Shown here in pieces: positions 25,757 through 32,968 of a stretch of DNA of 34,319 bases. Each line of letters starts with the position of its first letter. Positions within the stretch are counted from its first letter, which is position 1. Source of the stretch: an uncultured bacterium (GTDB lineage: Bacteria > Myxococcota_A > Bradymonadia > Bradymonadales > Bradymonadaceae); NCBI GenBank assembly GCA_937981985.1, contig CALJNB010000062.1, forward strand, positions 1-34,319. Reading direction: 5' to 3'. The translations under genes were made by a program, and so were the position numbers. The notes under the pieces were generated by a model. That model made no database searches and was not told the origin of the DNA. It saw only the letters and a list, made by a program, of their open reading frames with translations.

Positions 25757-26665
25757 TCACAATACTAACCACGCACTTCCGAGAGCTGCAGCGACAATCG
25801 TTGTACGTTGAAAAGAGAAATCTTCACTGATGAGAGATAAGGAAGTTGCGCAAATGGGTAGGGATAAAGCCGCTATCTTCCATGCTTCGGCCGGAGATGC
25901 AAAAAGAATCGGCGCAAAAAGTGGAATCATAAAAAATGACCATCTCCACTGTTTAGTGCGAAAAATACCAACCCCAGTGATCGCCGCGAGAGCTATCGCC
26001 CCGACGATAGGAAGAAGGTCACTCAACGAAAGTATCCAAACCTCTCGAACGGCCAATCCGCGGCTCAAAAAACTCGGATCAGAGAAAAAGACCGAACCCA
26101 AAATTGTTACGGCGAACGCCGCTAGTCCAACAAGAGGAACTAAGTAACCTCTTTGCCCGTATTCATTTTTTGTCGTGAAAGCAATTGCTGTAATTCCAGG
26201 GATCGCAAAGATAGTCGCCGGCATGACACACATGCCAATGAAAATTGCGATCGACGCCAAGCCAAACGATCCAACCGATACCGACCCTACCGCTATTAAT
26301 GCTAAAGACACACCCCACAGATCGGCTGAGTTTGGCGCTATGACAAAAAGCATCGGCGACAGTGCCAATATCCACGTTGCGTGTTCGGCTCCTTGTGGAA
26401 GAAGTTCTTTTCTTGAAAACTTATAAGAAGCAATAAAAGCGAATAATAAAAACAATTCACCGAGTATATAGAATACGGTCGACCCATGAGAAAAATGGGA
26501 AACAAAGTCAGCGATCCAACCCCAAATTGGAGGACCTTTGAGATCGATCTGCCAGGGCACCACGCGATGTTTCACAACCGCCGCAAATGCTATCGTTCTT
26601 GATAAAATCCAAACGAAGAATGCAGTTCGAAAACTAGGATGTATGTTGGCGACCAAAGGATGCAT
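25757..26665 (-). CDS. Multi-pass membrane protein of unknown function
   Basis: 302 residues with about eight or nine hydrophobic helices and short loops. I do not recognise it; the alternation of helices with a first-loop WQIDLKGPPIWGWIADF loosely recalls PIG-V/GT-C mannosyltransferase-type membrane enzymes, but the acidic catalytic motif is not evident. No ribosome site stronger than AGGG. It lies 28 bp upstream of coaBC and downstream of the ThiF-like gene, from which a large hairpin separates it. If the peptide/ThiF pair is a biosynthetic locus, this could be its export or immunity protein, but this is speculation. Confidence 0.8.
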   Translation of the reverse strand: MHPLVANIHPSFRTAFFVWILSRTIAFAAVVKHRVVPWQIDLKGPPIWGWIADFVSHFSHGSTVFYILGELFLLFAFIASYKFSRKELLPQGAEHATWILALSPMLFVIAPNSADLWGVSLALIAVGSVSVGSFGLASIAIFIGMCVMPATIFAIPGITAIAFTTKNEYGQRGYLVPLVGLAAFAVTILGSVFFSDPSFLSRGLAVREVWILSLSDLLPIVGAIALAAITGVGIFRTKQWRWSFFMIPLFAPILFASPAEAWKIAALSLPICATSLSLISEDFSFQRTTIVAAALGSAWLVL

Positions 26666-26752
26666 AGCCCTACTTTATATCCCAACCGAACTTTGGCTAT
26701 TTTTTTATGAAATGAAAATCAGTTCTCTAACGACCTTAGAGACAGAATTATC

Positions 26753-26787
26753 AGCAGCGTGATCAATCAGACATAGATCACGCTGCT
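26753..26787 (-). terminator. 12-bp hairpin just after the ThiF-like gene
   Basis: A perfect 12-bp inverted repeat (26753-26764 with 26776-26787, AGCAGCGTGATC arms) with an 11-base loop, 6 bases beyond the ThiF stop codon. It lacks a T-run, so it may be a stabilising 3' end or a pause site rather than a strong intrinsic terminator. Confidence 0.55.
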
Positions 26788-26793
26788 ATACAA

Positions 26794-27357
26794 TTATGCG
26801 ACTGCAGGAATATATTCGATGGTCTCCTGTGAGCCATCGATAGAAAATCCAGCGATGACATCTACTGCCAATGCAGACGCAATCATCGATTCAGTGCCTG
26901 TCGAATCATTTCGCTGGCCCGTCTCCTCACCAGCATCGCCCCAAATGAGGTCGACACGGTTCATCGAAACGCAAACGCGAAGACAGGGCAACGATAGTTC
27001 ACGACAATAATTTCCGACAATCGCGGCCTGCTCGTCAACGAAGGTGTTAACCACTAGCTCTGCGTCACCGAGATAAGAAGCGACGTTCTTTTCGTTAACG
27101 CGAAAACCGATCGCGTCAGGCAAAACATCTTTAGTTCGAAGGAGCTCTCTTTCGAGTGCTTTACTCCGAAAAGTACCGATATCAGCCCAACCAAAAGGTG
27201 GTTGAATCAAACTTTCCGATGTCACGAGCCTATCATCGATTACGATTAAGCGCTCAGCGCCAATTCTTGCGAGTCCAACCGCGATATTTGAACCAAGCAC
27301 ATCCAATCCGCAGATACAGATCTCATAATGTGATAATTCTCTAATAAAAGTAGACAT
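26794..27357 (-). CDS. Short ThiF/MoeB/HesA (E1-like) family protein
   Basis: 187 residues, only the nucleotide-binding half of an E1-like fold. Residues 17-23 (GLDVLGS) give the Gly-rich loop of the G-x-G-x-x-G-S type; strand end LIVIDDRLV (D41, D42) matches the ATP-binding aspartates; WADIGTFRSKA matches the D-x-G-x-x-K segment; VVNTFVDEQA matches the second Asp strand. The catalytic arginine of NLNRQ is replaced by SLIQP, and there is no C-terminal CxxC zinc site or catalytic Cys domain. So it may adenylate a peptide poorly or only bind nucleotide. ATG 27357 has AGG 8 bases upstream and is preferred over an in-frame GTG 3 codons earlier. The gene lies downstream of a 30-codon peptide gene. 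Confidence 0.8.
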   Translation of the reverse strand: MSTFIRELSHYEICICGLDVLGSNIAVGLARIGAERLIVIDDRLVTSESLIQPPFGWADIGTFRSKALERELLRTKDVLPDAIGFRVNEKNVASYLGDAELVVNTFVDEQAAIVGNYCRELSLPCLRVCVSMNRVDLIWGDAGEETGQRNDSTGTESMIASALAVDVIAGFSIDGSQETIEYIPAVA

Positions 27358-27444
27358 ATTATTCACCTGGCTATGGATAAGATTCCTCTCATCAGTTTAA
27401 TAATGCCGGACAATCGAAATCGCGGCGAAATTCCAGAACATTCT

Positions 27445-27539
27445 AAGCGTGGCATTGTTGGCTTTCCCGTTAAGCTAAATTCCGAATATACGGAACTGCG
27501 GGAATCGAACCCACATCCTATATGCTTTTTTCCACGCCT
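27445..27539 (-). ncRNA. Circularly permuted tRNA/tmRNA-like element
   Basis: Read on the minus strand: T-arm GTGGGTTCGATTCCCGC (27514-27498), then the 3' acceptor strand AGTTCCG (27497-27491), a TATATT hexaloop, the 5' acceptor strand CGGAATT (27484-27478), TA at positions 8-9, and D-arm GCTTAACGGGAAAGC (27475-27461). The acceptor strands pair over 7 bp. Invariant tRNA bases U8, A14, G18, G19, A21, U54, U55, C56, A58 and C61 are all present. An outer helix (27539-27532 with 27452-27445, 8 bp) takes the place of the anticodon stem; the 3' half also carries AAGCATATAG, close to tmRNA helix P2. No CCA, G3-U70 pair, anticodon stem or proteolysis tag is visible. Regulatory mimic or attachment scar are alternatives. 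Confidence 0.5.
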
Positions 27540-27575
27540 CTGAGGCGATGAAAGAATATTCTGAAAAAAAGGAGT

Positions 27576-27604
27576 AAAAAAAAACGTCTCCCAAAGGAGA
27601 CGTT
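27576..27604 (-). terminator. Rho-independent terminator of the 30-codon peptide gene
   Basis: On the minus strand AACGTCTCC-TTTG-GGAGACGTT forms a 9-bp stem and is followed by 7 T. It ends the transcript 22 bases after the peptide stop, so the ThiF-like gene needs read-through or its own promoter. Confidence 0.9.
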
Positions 27605-27625
27605 GCACGAAAAGCTGAAAAAAAA

Positions 27626-27718
27626 TCAGCTTATGTAGGCAAAGGCTCCTAAACGATCAAGCGTAACATTCATACTCGGATGTCCGAGCGATGTGTTTTG
27701 CTGTTTTAAATAAATCAT
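27626..27718 (-). CDS. Small peptide of 30 residues, candidate modified-peptide precursor
   Basis: The reading frame starts MIYLKQQNTSLGHPSMNVTL and ends LDRLGAFAYIS. A strong ribosome site (AAAGGAG) lies 5 bases before ATG 27718; an ATG-TGA minimal frame sits in that spacer. A 13-bp bulged hairpin precedes the ribosome site (27740-27774), the stop codon lies inside a 7-bp stem (27612-27632), and a terminator ends the unit. There is no membrane helix or signal peptide. The neighbour is a ThiF-like protein, as in pantocin (30-residue precursor plus ThiF-like enzyme) and microcin C loci. A leader peptide controlling the downstream gene, or a small regulatory RNA, are alternatives. Confidence 0.55.
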   Translation of the reverse strand: MIYLKQQNTSLGHPSMNVTLDRLGAFAYIS

Positions 27719-27739
27719 CACATCTCCTTTGCGTATTTA

Positions 27740-27774
27740 GATAGAAAAGAAAACTTAATTATTTTCTTTTTATC
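27740..27774 (-). other. Leader hairpin ahead of the 30-codon peptide
   Basis: An A/T-rich inverted repeat of 4 plus 9 base pairs with one bulged base and an 8-base loop, ending about 13 bases before the AAAGGAG ribosome site. It could stabilise the short transcript or gate translation. It does not look like a terminator because no T-run follows the stem. Confidence 0.45.
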
Positions 27775-27898
27775 GGGAGCCGGGAAGTTAGTAAGAAGTG
27801 TTACGAATGTAAAGGCTTTTTTATTTAATTTTTAAAAAAGATAAAAAAAGCGAACAATGCCTGCGGCGACTAAAAAGGCCGTCTCTAAGCTCGTACCT

Positions 27899-28690
27899 TT
27901 AAGCGGCTTTTTCTCTCCGCTGTTGGAATACTGCGCCATCATCGACTCGGATTGCCGTCAGCGGACCACCCCAGCGACAACCACTATCTAAGCCAGCAAC
28001 ATCGGTCCTTAAAAACAATCCCAGCGCCGCCCAATGGCCAAAGTAAACTCGCCTACGAGTTGCTTTGCGCAGGTCAAACCATGCACGACGGCCCTCTGGA
28101 ATTTCGCCGTAAGTTAACTTATAATCGAAATCGAGTTTTGCCTTGCCTTCGATCACCCTCATACGAGTGAATGCATTAATCGCAAATCGAAATTGTTCTT
28201 CGTCATTTTCGGCCTTTGACCATTTTTGAGGAAGGTTTCCATACATCACCGATAATGCATGAACCGGATCAGCGTTTAAAAACGATGAAGCATCTTCGGC
28301 AATACCGAGGGCTTTTTTTAGACCCCAACGCGGATATACTCCGGCGTGAACTAGCGCGAATTCTTTCTCCCTTATCATCAAAGGCTGTTTGATTAACCAT
28401 TTGAAAACAGACTTACGATCTGAGGCAGTCAGAACACCGGCAAAATCGTCTTTCTTCTTTCGATAAAGTTTGGGATCTTTAAGGACCGCCAATAAATGAA
28501 GATCATGATTCCCTAGAACGATGCGTGCATTTTCACGAGCCCAATATATGACCTCTAAAGATTGAGGACCGTTTATCAAATCCCCCGTCAGGAAGACTTC
28601 GTCTCGACTGGGATTAAAATGGATATGAGCGAGAAGTTTTTCGAGTGTCCGGAATTGACCGTGGACATCGCCGATTATGTATTGAGCCAC
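27899..28690 (-). CDS. apaH: Bis(5'-nucleosyl)-tetraphosphatase, symmetrical
   Basis: 263 residues. It cleaves Ap4A to two ADP and removes Np4-type RNA caps. Phosphoesterase metal motifs are GDVHGQF at the N-terminus, LTGDLINGPQS (where most relatives read GDLVARGP), LGNHDLH, HAGVYP and FGHWAALG, with LDSGCRWGG near the end typical of ApaH. Start codon GTG. It is the last gene of a minus-strand run; the preceding gene ends 11 bases upstream. Length is normal. Confidence 0.96.
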   Translation of the reverse strand: MAQYIIGDVHGQFRTLEKLLAHIHFNPSRDEVFLTGDLINGPQSLEVIYWARENARIVLGNHDLHLLAVLKDPKLYRKKKDDFAGVLTASDRKSVFKWLIKQPLMIREKEFALVHAGVYPRWGLKKALGIAEDASSFLNADPVHALSVMYGNLPQKWSKAENDEEQFRFAINAFTRMRVIEGKAKLDFDYKLTYGEIPEGRRAWFDLRKATRRRVYFGHWAALGLFLRTDVAGLDSGCRWGGPLTAIRVDDGAVFQQRREKAA

Positions 28691-28701
28691 AAATTTACGT
28701 T

Positions 28702-29370
28702 CTAAGGATAACTAAATATACGGGGGTGGGCTTCGGGTTCGTTCAGAAAACGAATCGTAACCACGCCAATGCCTTCTGGCTTTCCGAGAAAAATATCGAA
28801 AAAACACTCTCGAATAATTCGTTCCCAAGTTTGAGAGACAATCTCATCATAGAAAGGGGTCAATCCAATGGAAAAGCGCTTATCACCTTCATGCGTAATA
28901 AAAAAAGACGCTAAATGTATCTTGGCACCCTCATGGGTGTATATAAGATCGAAAATAGAATCATCTTCGTCTTTAAAAGGTGTTTGAACCTCAACCCGCA
29001 TGGGTAGAAGTCGAATATCTTTGAGCGTTTCTTCGTCAAGATCAATAATATCGCTTTCTTTCACACGTCCGCGAATCATATCGGAAAAATGTTTGTTACC
29101 CTCAAGCTCCCATTTCCAATGATTAAAGCGCTTGACTCGAAAGGTCTCTGTCGCAGTGCCCCTAAGTATCAAGAAACTTCCATCAAAGGTGTAGTCCCCC
29201 TTTTCTCCCTCAGCCCAACCTTGTTCGGATAAAGAGTAAATAGAAAAAGAAGCATCCAAACGAAAACGTACAACTTGCAGAGGTCTTTCTACATTTTTCT
29301 TCGTTTTAGACTTCTTTGAGATTAAGTACCAAGAACCACGAATGGTTTCTGGAAGGGGGCGTTCGTTCAT
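28702..29370 (-). CDS. Hypothetical protein (222 aa)
   Basis: Not recognised. The N-terminal half is strand-rich with a GSWYLISK motif, then FRLDASFSIYSL and DYTFDGSFLILRG, reminiscent of lipocalin-like or THAP4-type small barrels (G-x-W start). The C-terminal half mixes strands and helices with TPFKDEDDSIFDLIYTHEG. No signal peptide. I chose ATG 29370, which overlaps the stop of the SecD-like gene by 4 bases (ATGA); an ATG at 29439 would run 23 codons into that gene. It sits between the SecD-like gene and apaH in one operon. Confidence 0.78.
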   Translation of the reverse strand: MNERPLPETIRGSWYLISKKSKTKKNVERPLQVVRFRLDASFSIYSLSEQGWAEGEKGDYTFDGSFLILRGTATETFRVKRFNHWKWELEGNKHFSDMIRGRVKESDIIDLDEETLKDIRLLPMRVEVQTPFKDEDDSIFDLIYTHEGAKIHLASFFITHEGDKRFSIGLTPFYDEIVSQTWERIIRECFFDIFLGKPEGIGVVTIRFLNEPEAHPRIFSYP

Positions 29371-30197
29371 TTCGACTCCAAAAGCACCACGGGCACGAGG
29401 ATAGGCTGAAGTACCAATACGCGAATCATTTTGACCCACGCTTTTTCATTAACCCAACTTGGTGGACGAATGGAAATCGGTAATCTCTTCATCTGTTGCA
29501 GGGTTGCCCGCGCAACAATATCTCCGTCTATGGTTATAGCGTATGATTTTACCTTCAACTCACCGTTTTCGGCAAGCCTCTCAATCGATTTCGTTTTCAT
29601 TTTAAATAATAATGAAAAATCTCCCTTCAACGAACGGTGTTTCTCGATCTCCTCCACATCTGAATTGACTAAGGCTTTGGCTCCCAACGCAGAGACACAC
29701 CAGGGTCGAACCGCTTTTTCTTGAGGATCTTTTCGGAAGACTCCGAAGTGAAAATCGGGACCGATAAAAGCGCGCAACGACTTGTCGACTTCTTCTCGCT
29801 CCTTGAAACAAATAGATTTAATACCCTCACTATTTTCCTGTTTAAACTTTTTATCGTTCAACGCTGCGAAAATATCTACACCATCTATGAGCTCTCGAAT
29901 TTCTAAACGGCCGGGTGTGGTGATTAAATTTCGCACGAAATTTGGATCTAACTTCCGGCCGAACTCGACGCTTACACGAGTCGGAGATATTTTTTTGATT
30001 TCTACACTCCGCTTTGCCAGCTTAAATCGTTCCTTCCAAAGCTCCACGACTTGATTTGCGATCTTCAAACGAGCGCGACTCGATTTACCTTCGGAAGGTA
30101 CAACCACCTCCCAAGTTTCGGCCGAGGCAACACTTGAGCTTGCGAACATGCATAATACGAAAAATAAGAAAATATATAGAGTGTTAATACGTTTCAA
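29367..30197 (-). CDS. Exported protein resembling the SecD periplasmic (P1) domain
   Basis: 276 residues. A Sec signal peptide (KRINTLYIFLFFVLCMFASS, cleaved near ASA) precedes a region similar to SecD P1: VEIKKISPTRVSVEF, then LITTPGRLEIRELIDG (SecD has PGRLEFRLVD) and, late, FSLLFKMKTKSIERLAENGE and SYAITIDGDIVARATLQQM (SecD has A-I-V-L-D-G-x-V-x-S-A-P). The SecD transmembrane bundle is absent; only a weakly hydrophobic tail is seen (MIRVLVLQPILVPVVLL). Start TTG 30197 with GAGG 8 bases upstream. The role is unknown, perhaps a chaperone-like periplasmic factor. First gene of the run to apaH. Confidence 0.78.
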   Translation of the reverse strand: MKRINTLYIFLFFVLCMFASSSVASAETWEVVVPSEGKSSRARLKIANQVVELWKERFKLAKRSVEIKKISPTRVSVEFGRKLDPNFVRNLITTPGRLEIRELIDGVDIFAALNDKKFKQENSEGIKSICFKEREEVDKSLRAFIGPDFHFGVFRKDPQEKAVRPWCVSALGAKALVNSDVEEIEKHRSLKGDFSLLFKMKTKSIERLAENGELKVKSYAITIDGDIVARATLQQMKRLPISIRPPSWVNEKAWVKMIRVLVLQPILVPVVLLESK

Positions 30198-30271
30198 AAA
30201 AATACCTCAGGCGTAGGCTACCAGAGGTTAAACTTATGACGACACTAAAATATTCTTCGAAAGGCTAAAAA

Positions 30272-31636
30272 CTAAATTTTACGACTTACGTAGTCGATAA
30301 AGTCGATTTTTGTAATGATCCCCTTGAGGCTATGACCGTCGACAACAATAACAACCTTATTTTGTTTGAAAAATTGTCCCATTAGGGCAATGCGATTCGA
30401 CGGCTCGACTATAGCAAAATTCGTTTCAACTAAACCATCAATCTTAGCGTCGCTATCTCCACCATTAAGGACATGGTTTAAGACATTTACCTCGGAGATA
30501 AGACCAATAACCCGATCCGCTTCCATTACAGGTAGTTGACTAATACCTTCTTTCTTCATTACTTTGACCAGATCTGAAACGCTGGTTCCAAGCTTTGTAG
30601 TAATGACTTCGCGAGGACTCGTACCTAAAAGCTGTGCCACCGTCCCATCGCCAATCGCGTTATCTAAGAATCCGTTTTCACGCATCCAATCATCATCAAA
30701 AATCTTTGAAAGATAGCGCATTGATGAGTCACACATAATAACGACAATATTCATCTCACGATCTTCACGTTCTGCGTACTTAATCGCTGCGCATAGCGCA
30801 CCGCCGCTTGAACCACCGGCCAAAATGCCTTCTTCGCGAGAGAGGCGACGGGTATAATCAAAGCATTCTTTATCATTAACGCGAACCACTTCGTCGACAT
30901 ATTCAAAGTTCATTGTCGATGGAAGGAAATCCTCGCCAAATCCTTCGACGTGATAAGTCGCTGCTTCTGTCATCTTTCCTGTCTTGAAATAATCGTAGTA
31001 AATGGACCCAATCGGATCGACTCCCAAGATGGTAATGTCTTTCTTTTGTTCCTTTAGATATTTACCTGTTCCAGTAATAGTTCCGCCCGTTCCCATAGAG
31101 GAAACGAACACGTCAATCTCGCCGTCGCATTGCTTCCAGATTTCAGGACCCGAAGATTCGTAATGCGCATCTGGGTTGGATTGATTGTGATATTGATTCG
31201 CTAAAAATCCGCCAGGCGATTCTGCCGCTAAACGATTTGCTACACTATAATAGCTTCTAGGATCTTCAGGCTCAACAGCTGTTGGACAAACCACAACCTT
31301 TGCCCCCATGGAACGCAACGAACTGATTTTTTCCTGACTCATTTTGTCCGGCATTACAAAGATACATTTATACCCTTTGATCGCTGCTCCTAAGGCCAGT
31401 CCCATTCCCGTGTTGCCGCTTGTCGCTTCAACGATGGTTCCGCCTGGTTTAAGTGCACCAGATGCTTCTGCGTCGGCGATAATTTTCAACGCGGGACGAT
31501 CCTTCACACTTGAGCCCGGATTCATATATTCGAGTTTAAGGTAGATGTTCGCTTTCACGTGCTTTGCGATCGTGTGGCATTTAACAAGAGGGGTATTTCC
31601 AACAAGTTCGAGTACATTCTCTGCTGCTTTAATCAT
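30272..31636 (-). CDS. Cystathionine beta-synthase with C-terminal CBS domain pair
   Basis: 454 residues. A PLP fold-type II enzyme that condenses serine and homocysteine, or a closely related cysteine synthase. Visible: ELVGNTPLVKC, the PLP lysine in PGSSVKDRPALKII, EATSGNTGMGLA and the phosphate-binding SSMGTGGTITGTGKYLK. GILAGGSSGGALCAA follows. Two CBS domains at about 330-454 (TSVSDLVKVMKKEGISQLPV and NKVVIVVDGHSLKGIITKID) give the length and name of the true CBS class and suggest allosteric control. ATG 31636 is preferred, with AGGA 8 bases upstream and the family N-terminus IKAAENVLEL. Confidence 0.94.
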   Translation of the reverse strand: MIKAAENVLELVGNTPLVKCHTIAKHVKANIYLKLEYMNPGSSVKDRPALKIIADAEASGALKPGGTIVEATSGNTGMGLALGAAIKGYKCIFVMPDKMSQEKISSLRSMGAKVVVCPTAVEPEDPRSYYSVANRLAAESPGGFLANQYHNQSNPDAHYESSGPEIWKQCDGEIDVFVSSMGTGGTITGTGKYLKEQKKDITILGVDPIGSIYYDYFKTGKMTEAATYHVEGFGEDFLPSTMNFEYVDEVVRVNDKECFDYTRRLSREEGILAGGSSGGALCAAIKYAEREDREMNIVVIMCDSSMRYLSKIFDDDWMRENGFLDNAIGDGTVAQLLGTSPREVITTKLGTSVSDLVKVMKKEGISQLPVMEADRVIGLISEVNVLNHVLNGGDSDAKIDGLVETNFAIVEPSNRIALMGQFFKQNKVVIVVDGHSLKGIITKIDFIDYVSRKI

Positions 31637-31666
31637 TTGAAGAATCCTAATTCTGAATTTGAATCT

Positions 31667-31695
31667 GAATAACACCACGAATGCAAAACTATCAA
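31667..31695 (-). promoter_or_regulatory. Possible promoter of the cystathionine beta-synthase gene
   Basis: On the minus strand TTGATA (31695-31690), a 17-base spacer and TTATTC (31672-31667), about 30 bases upstream of the chosen ATG. The -35 is good and the -10 moderate. Confidence 0.35.
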
Positions 31696-31830
31696 GTCAG
31701 ATTAGCTAAAAAGCGTATGCGGTAATATTGACGCGGATCTTGGTTGATACTCTTCGAACCCAATATCACCCCTCCCCCAAAAAAATATAAAAAAAAAATC
31801 AATTCATGCTTCCGCTTTTTTGAACCTGCC

Positions 31831-31866
31831 GTGTCTAAATATTTGAGAAACGTAATTGGTACGTTA
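31831..31866 (+). repeat. 36-bp upstream repeat, copy 1, containing palindrome AACGTA-N5-TACGTT
   Basis: This block is identical to 32912-32947 and lies 20 bases before the start of each C-x25-C repeat gene. It ends in the 17-bp palindrome AACGTAATTGGTACGTT (31849-31865). Its conservation between duplicated genes, while the sequence on either side differs, points to a control region. The same palindrome arms occur at 14699-14715. Confidence 0.8.
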
Positions 31867-31885
31867 TCGCGACACAGGAAAGAAA

Positions 31886-32770
31886 ATGAAGAAATTTGCC
31901 GTAGCCATTTTAATCTTAGTTGGAAACACAAGCGCATGTGGAGAGCAGGAAACCGTTGAACAAACAGCCGCAATCATCGCACAAAAGGCGACCGAGGAAG
32001 CGTCAGCATCTGGTAAGACCGACCCTTGTGCCGCGATTCTCGATACGATCGACCCGAATCTTAGCGCTAAAGAAACCGACATTCGCCTCGCCGATTTTGA
32101 TCAATGTGTGGGCGCCGCAGCAGTAGGTCCTTGTGAAGAGATACTTAACGAATTCGATCCAGATCTAGGACCGGAAGGAAACGAAGTAGTTCTCGGTTCC
32201 TTCGGTGCATGTGTTGGCGGCGGCGAAGGCCACGAAGTGAGTCCTTGCGTTACTATTTTGGACAACTTTGACTTAAGTGCAAGTCCCGAAGAAATTGGAG
32301 ACCTATTGGTCGCCTTAGAAGAGTGTGCACCCGAAGCCCCCATTGACTCATGCGCTATCATCCTTGACGAGTGCGATCCTGATCAAAACGAAGAAGAGAA
32401 TCGAATTCTTCTAGAAAAATTCGAAGATTGTAGTGGTTTCGAACCTGGTGGAGAACCAGAAGTTGATATTGACGAATGCGAAGCGATTCTCGAAGGATTC
32501 GAGCCCGGAAGTGATGAAGAAGAAACTCAGGTTATTCTCCGTCACTTCGAAGAGTGCGTCGGTGGAAAGACGGTGGATCACTGCGACACGATTCTGGAAA
32601 ACGTAGAGCCCGTACAAAGCGACGAAGAATATAAAATTCTTTTAGAAAAATTCGAAAAATGTGCAGAAGGTGAAGGCGTTACAAACGAGGTTCCAAAAGA
32701 CCCCGGCCATGAAGACGAAGTTACAAATGAGGTACCAAAGGCAGAAGATGAGACCGAAGTAAACTTCTAA
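31886..32770 (+). CDS. Secreted protein of six C-x25-C repeats (paralogue 1)
   Basis: 294 residues. The start MKKFAVAILILVGNTSAC is a signal sequence with a weak lipobox-like end. Six repeats follow, each of 27 residues from Cys to Cys, for example CAAILDTIDPNL ... FDQC and CEEILNEFDPDL ... FGAC. The pattern is C-x2-I-L-x-x-hydrophobic-D/E-P ... hydrophobic-L-x-x-F-x-x-C, suggesting two helices clamped by one disulfide per repeat. It is highly acidic. The tail repeats VTNEVPK. AGGA precedes the ATG; a 17-bp-stem terminator follows. I know no family with this repeat. It is paralogous to the gene at 32969. Confidence 0.9.
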   Translation: MKKFAVAILILVGNTSACGEQETVEQTAAIIAQKATEEASASGKTDPCAAILDTIDPNLSAKETDIRLADFDQCVGAAAVGPCEEILNEFDPDLGPEGNEVVLGSFGACVGGGEGHEVSPCVTILDNFDLSASPEEIGDLLVALEECAPEAPIDSCAIILDECDPDQNEEENRILLEKFEDCSGFEPGGEPEVDIDECEAILEGFEPGSDEEETQVILRHFEECVGGKTVDHCDTILENVEPVQSDEEYKILLEKFEKCAEGEGVTNEVPKDPGHEDEVTNEVPKAEDETEVNF

Positions 32771-32785
32771 CATCTTCTCAGAACT

Positions 32786-32824
32786 AAAAGTAAAACCCGC
32801 CTCTCTAAGGCGGGTTTTACTTTT
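32786..32824 (+). terminator. Rho-independent terminator after paralogue 1
   Basis: A perfect 17-bp stem (32786-32802 with 32808-32824), a 5-base loop CTCTA and a terminal run of T. It lies 16 bases after the stop, so paralogue 2 is transcribed separately. Confidence 0.93.
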
Positions 32825-32911
32825 TCTGGATTATCCCATCCCGTCTCACCAGCTCAAAATTGGGAAAAAGATCTTTTTTTTTAAAAACGTTTCCGGTTTT
32901 CCTGACCTCGT

Positions 32912-32947
32912 GTGTCTAAATATTTGAGAAACGTAATTGGTACGTTA
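32912..32947 (+). repeat. 36-bp upstream repeat, copy 2, containing palindrome AACGTA-N5-TACGTT
   Basis: Identical to 31831-31866; the palindrome is at 32930-32946. The following gene starts 21 bases later. The block was duplicated together with the gene. Confidence 0.8.
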
Positions 32948-32968
32948 CCGACAACACAAGGAATCAAA

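Noticed and set aside
27363..27608. 81-codon minus-strand frame between the peptide gene and the ThiF-like gene
   Set aside because: It runs through a strong terminator and the tRNA-like element, has no ribosome site, and the protein has no recognisable features.
27740..27774. AT-rich hairpin as the terminator of apaH
   Set aside because: Stem is almost all A/T, has no following T-run, and lies 125 bases beyond the apaH stop next to a ribosome site.
27445..27800. Ordinary (non-permuted) tmRNA or tRNA gene
   Set aside because: No 5' acceptor strand lies upstream of the T-arm, no CCA or G3-U70 pair is present, no alanine-rich tag frame can be read, and a terminator interrupts the region.
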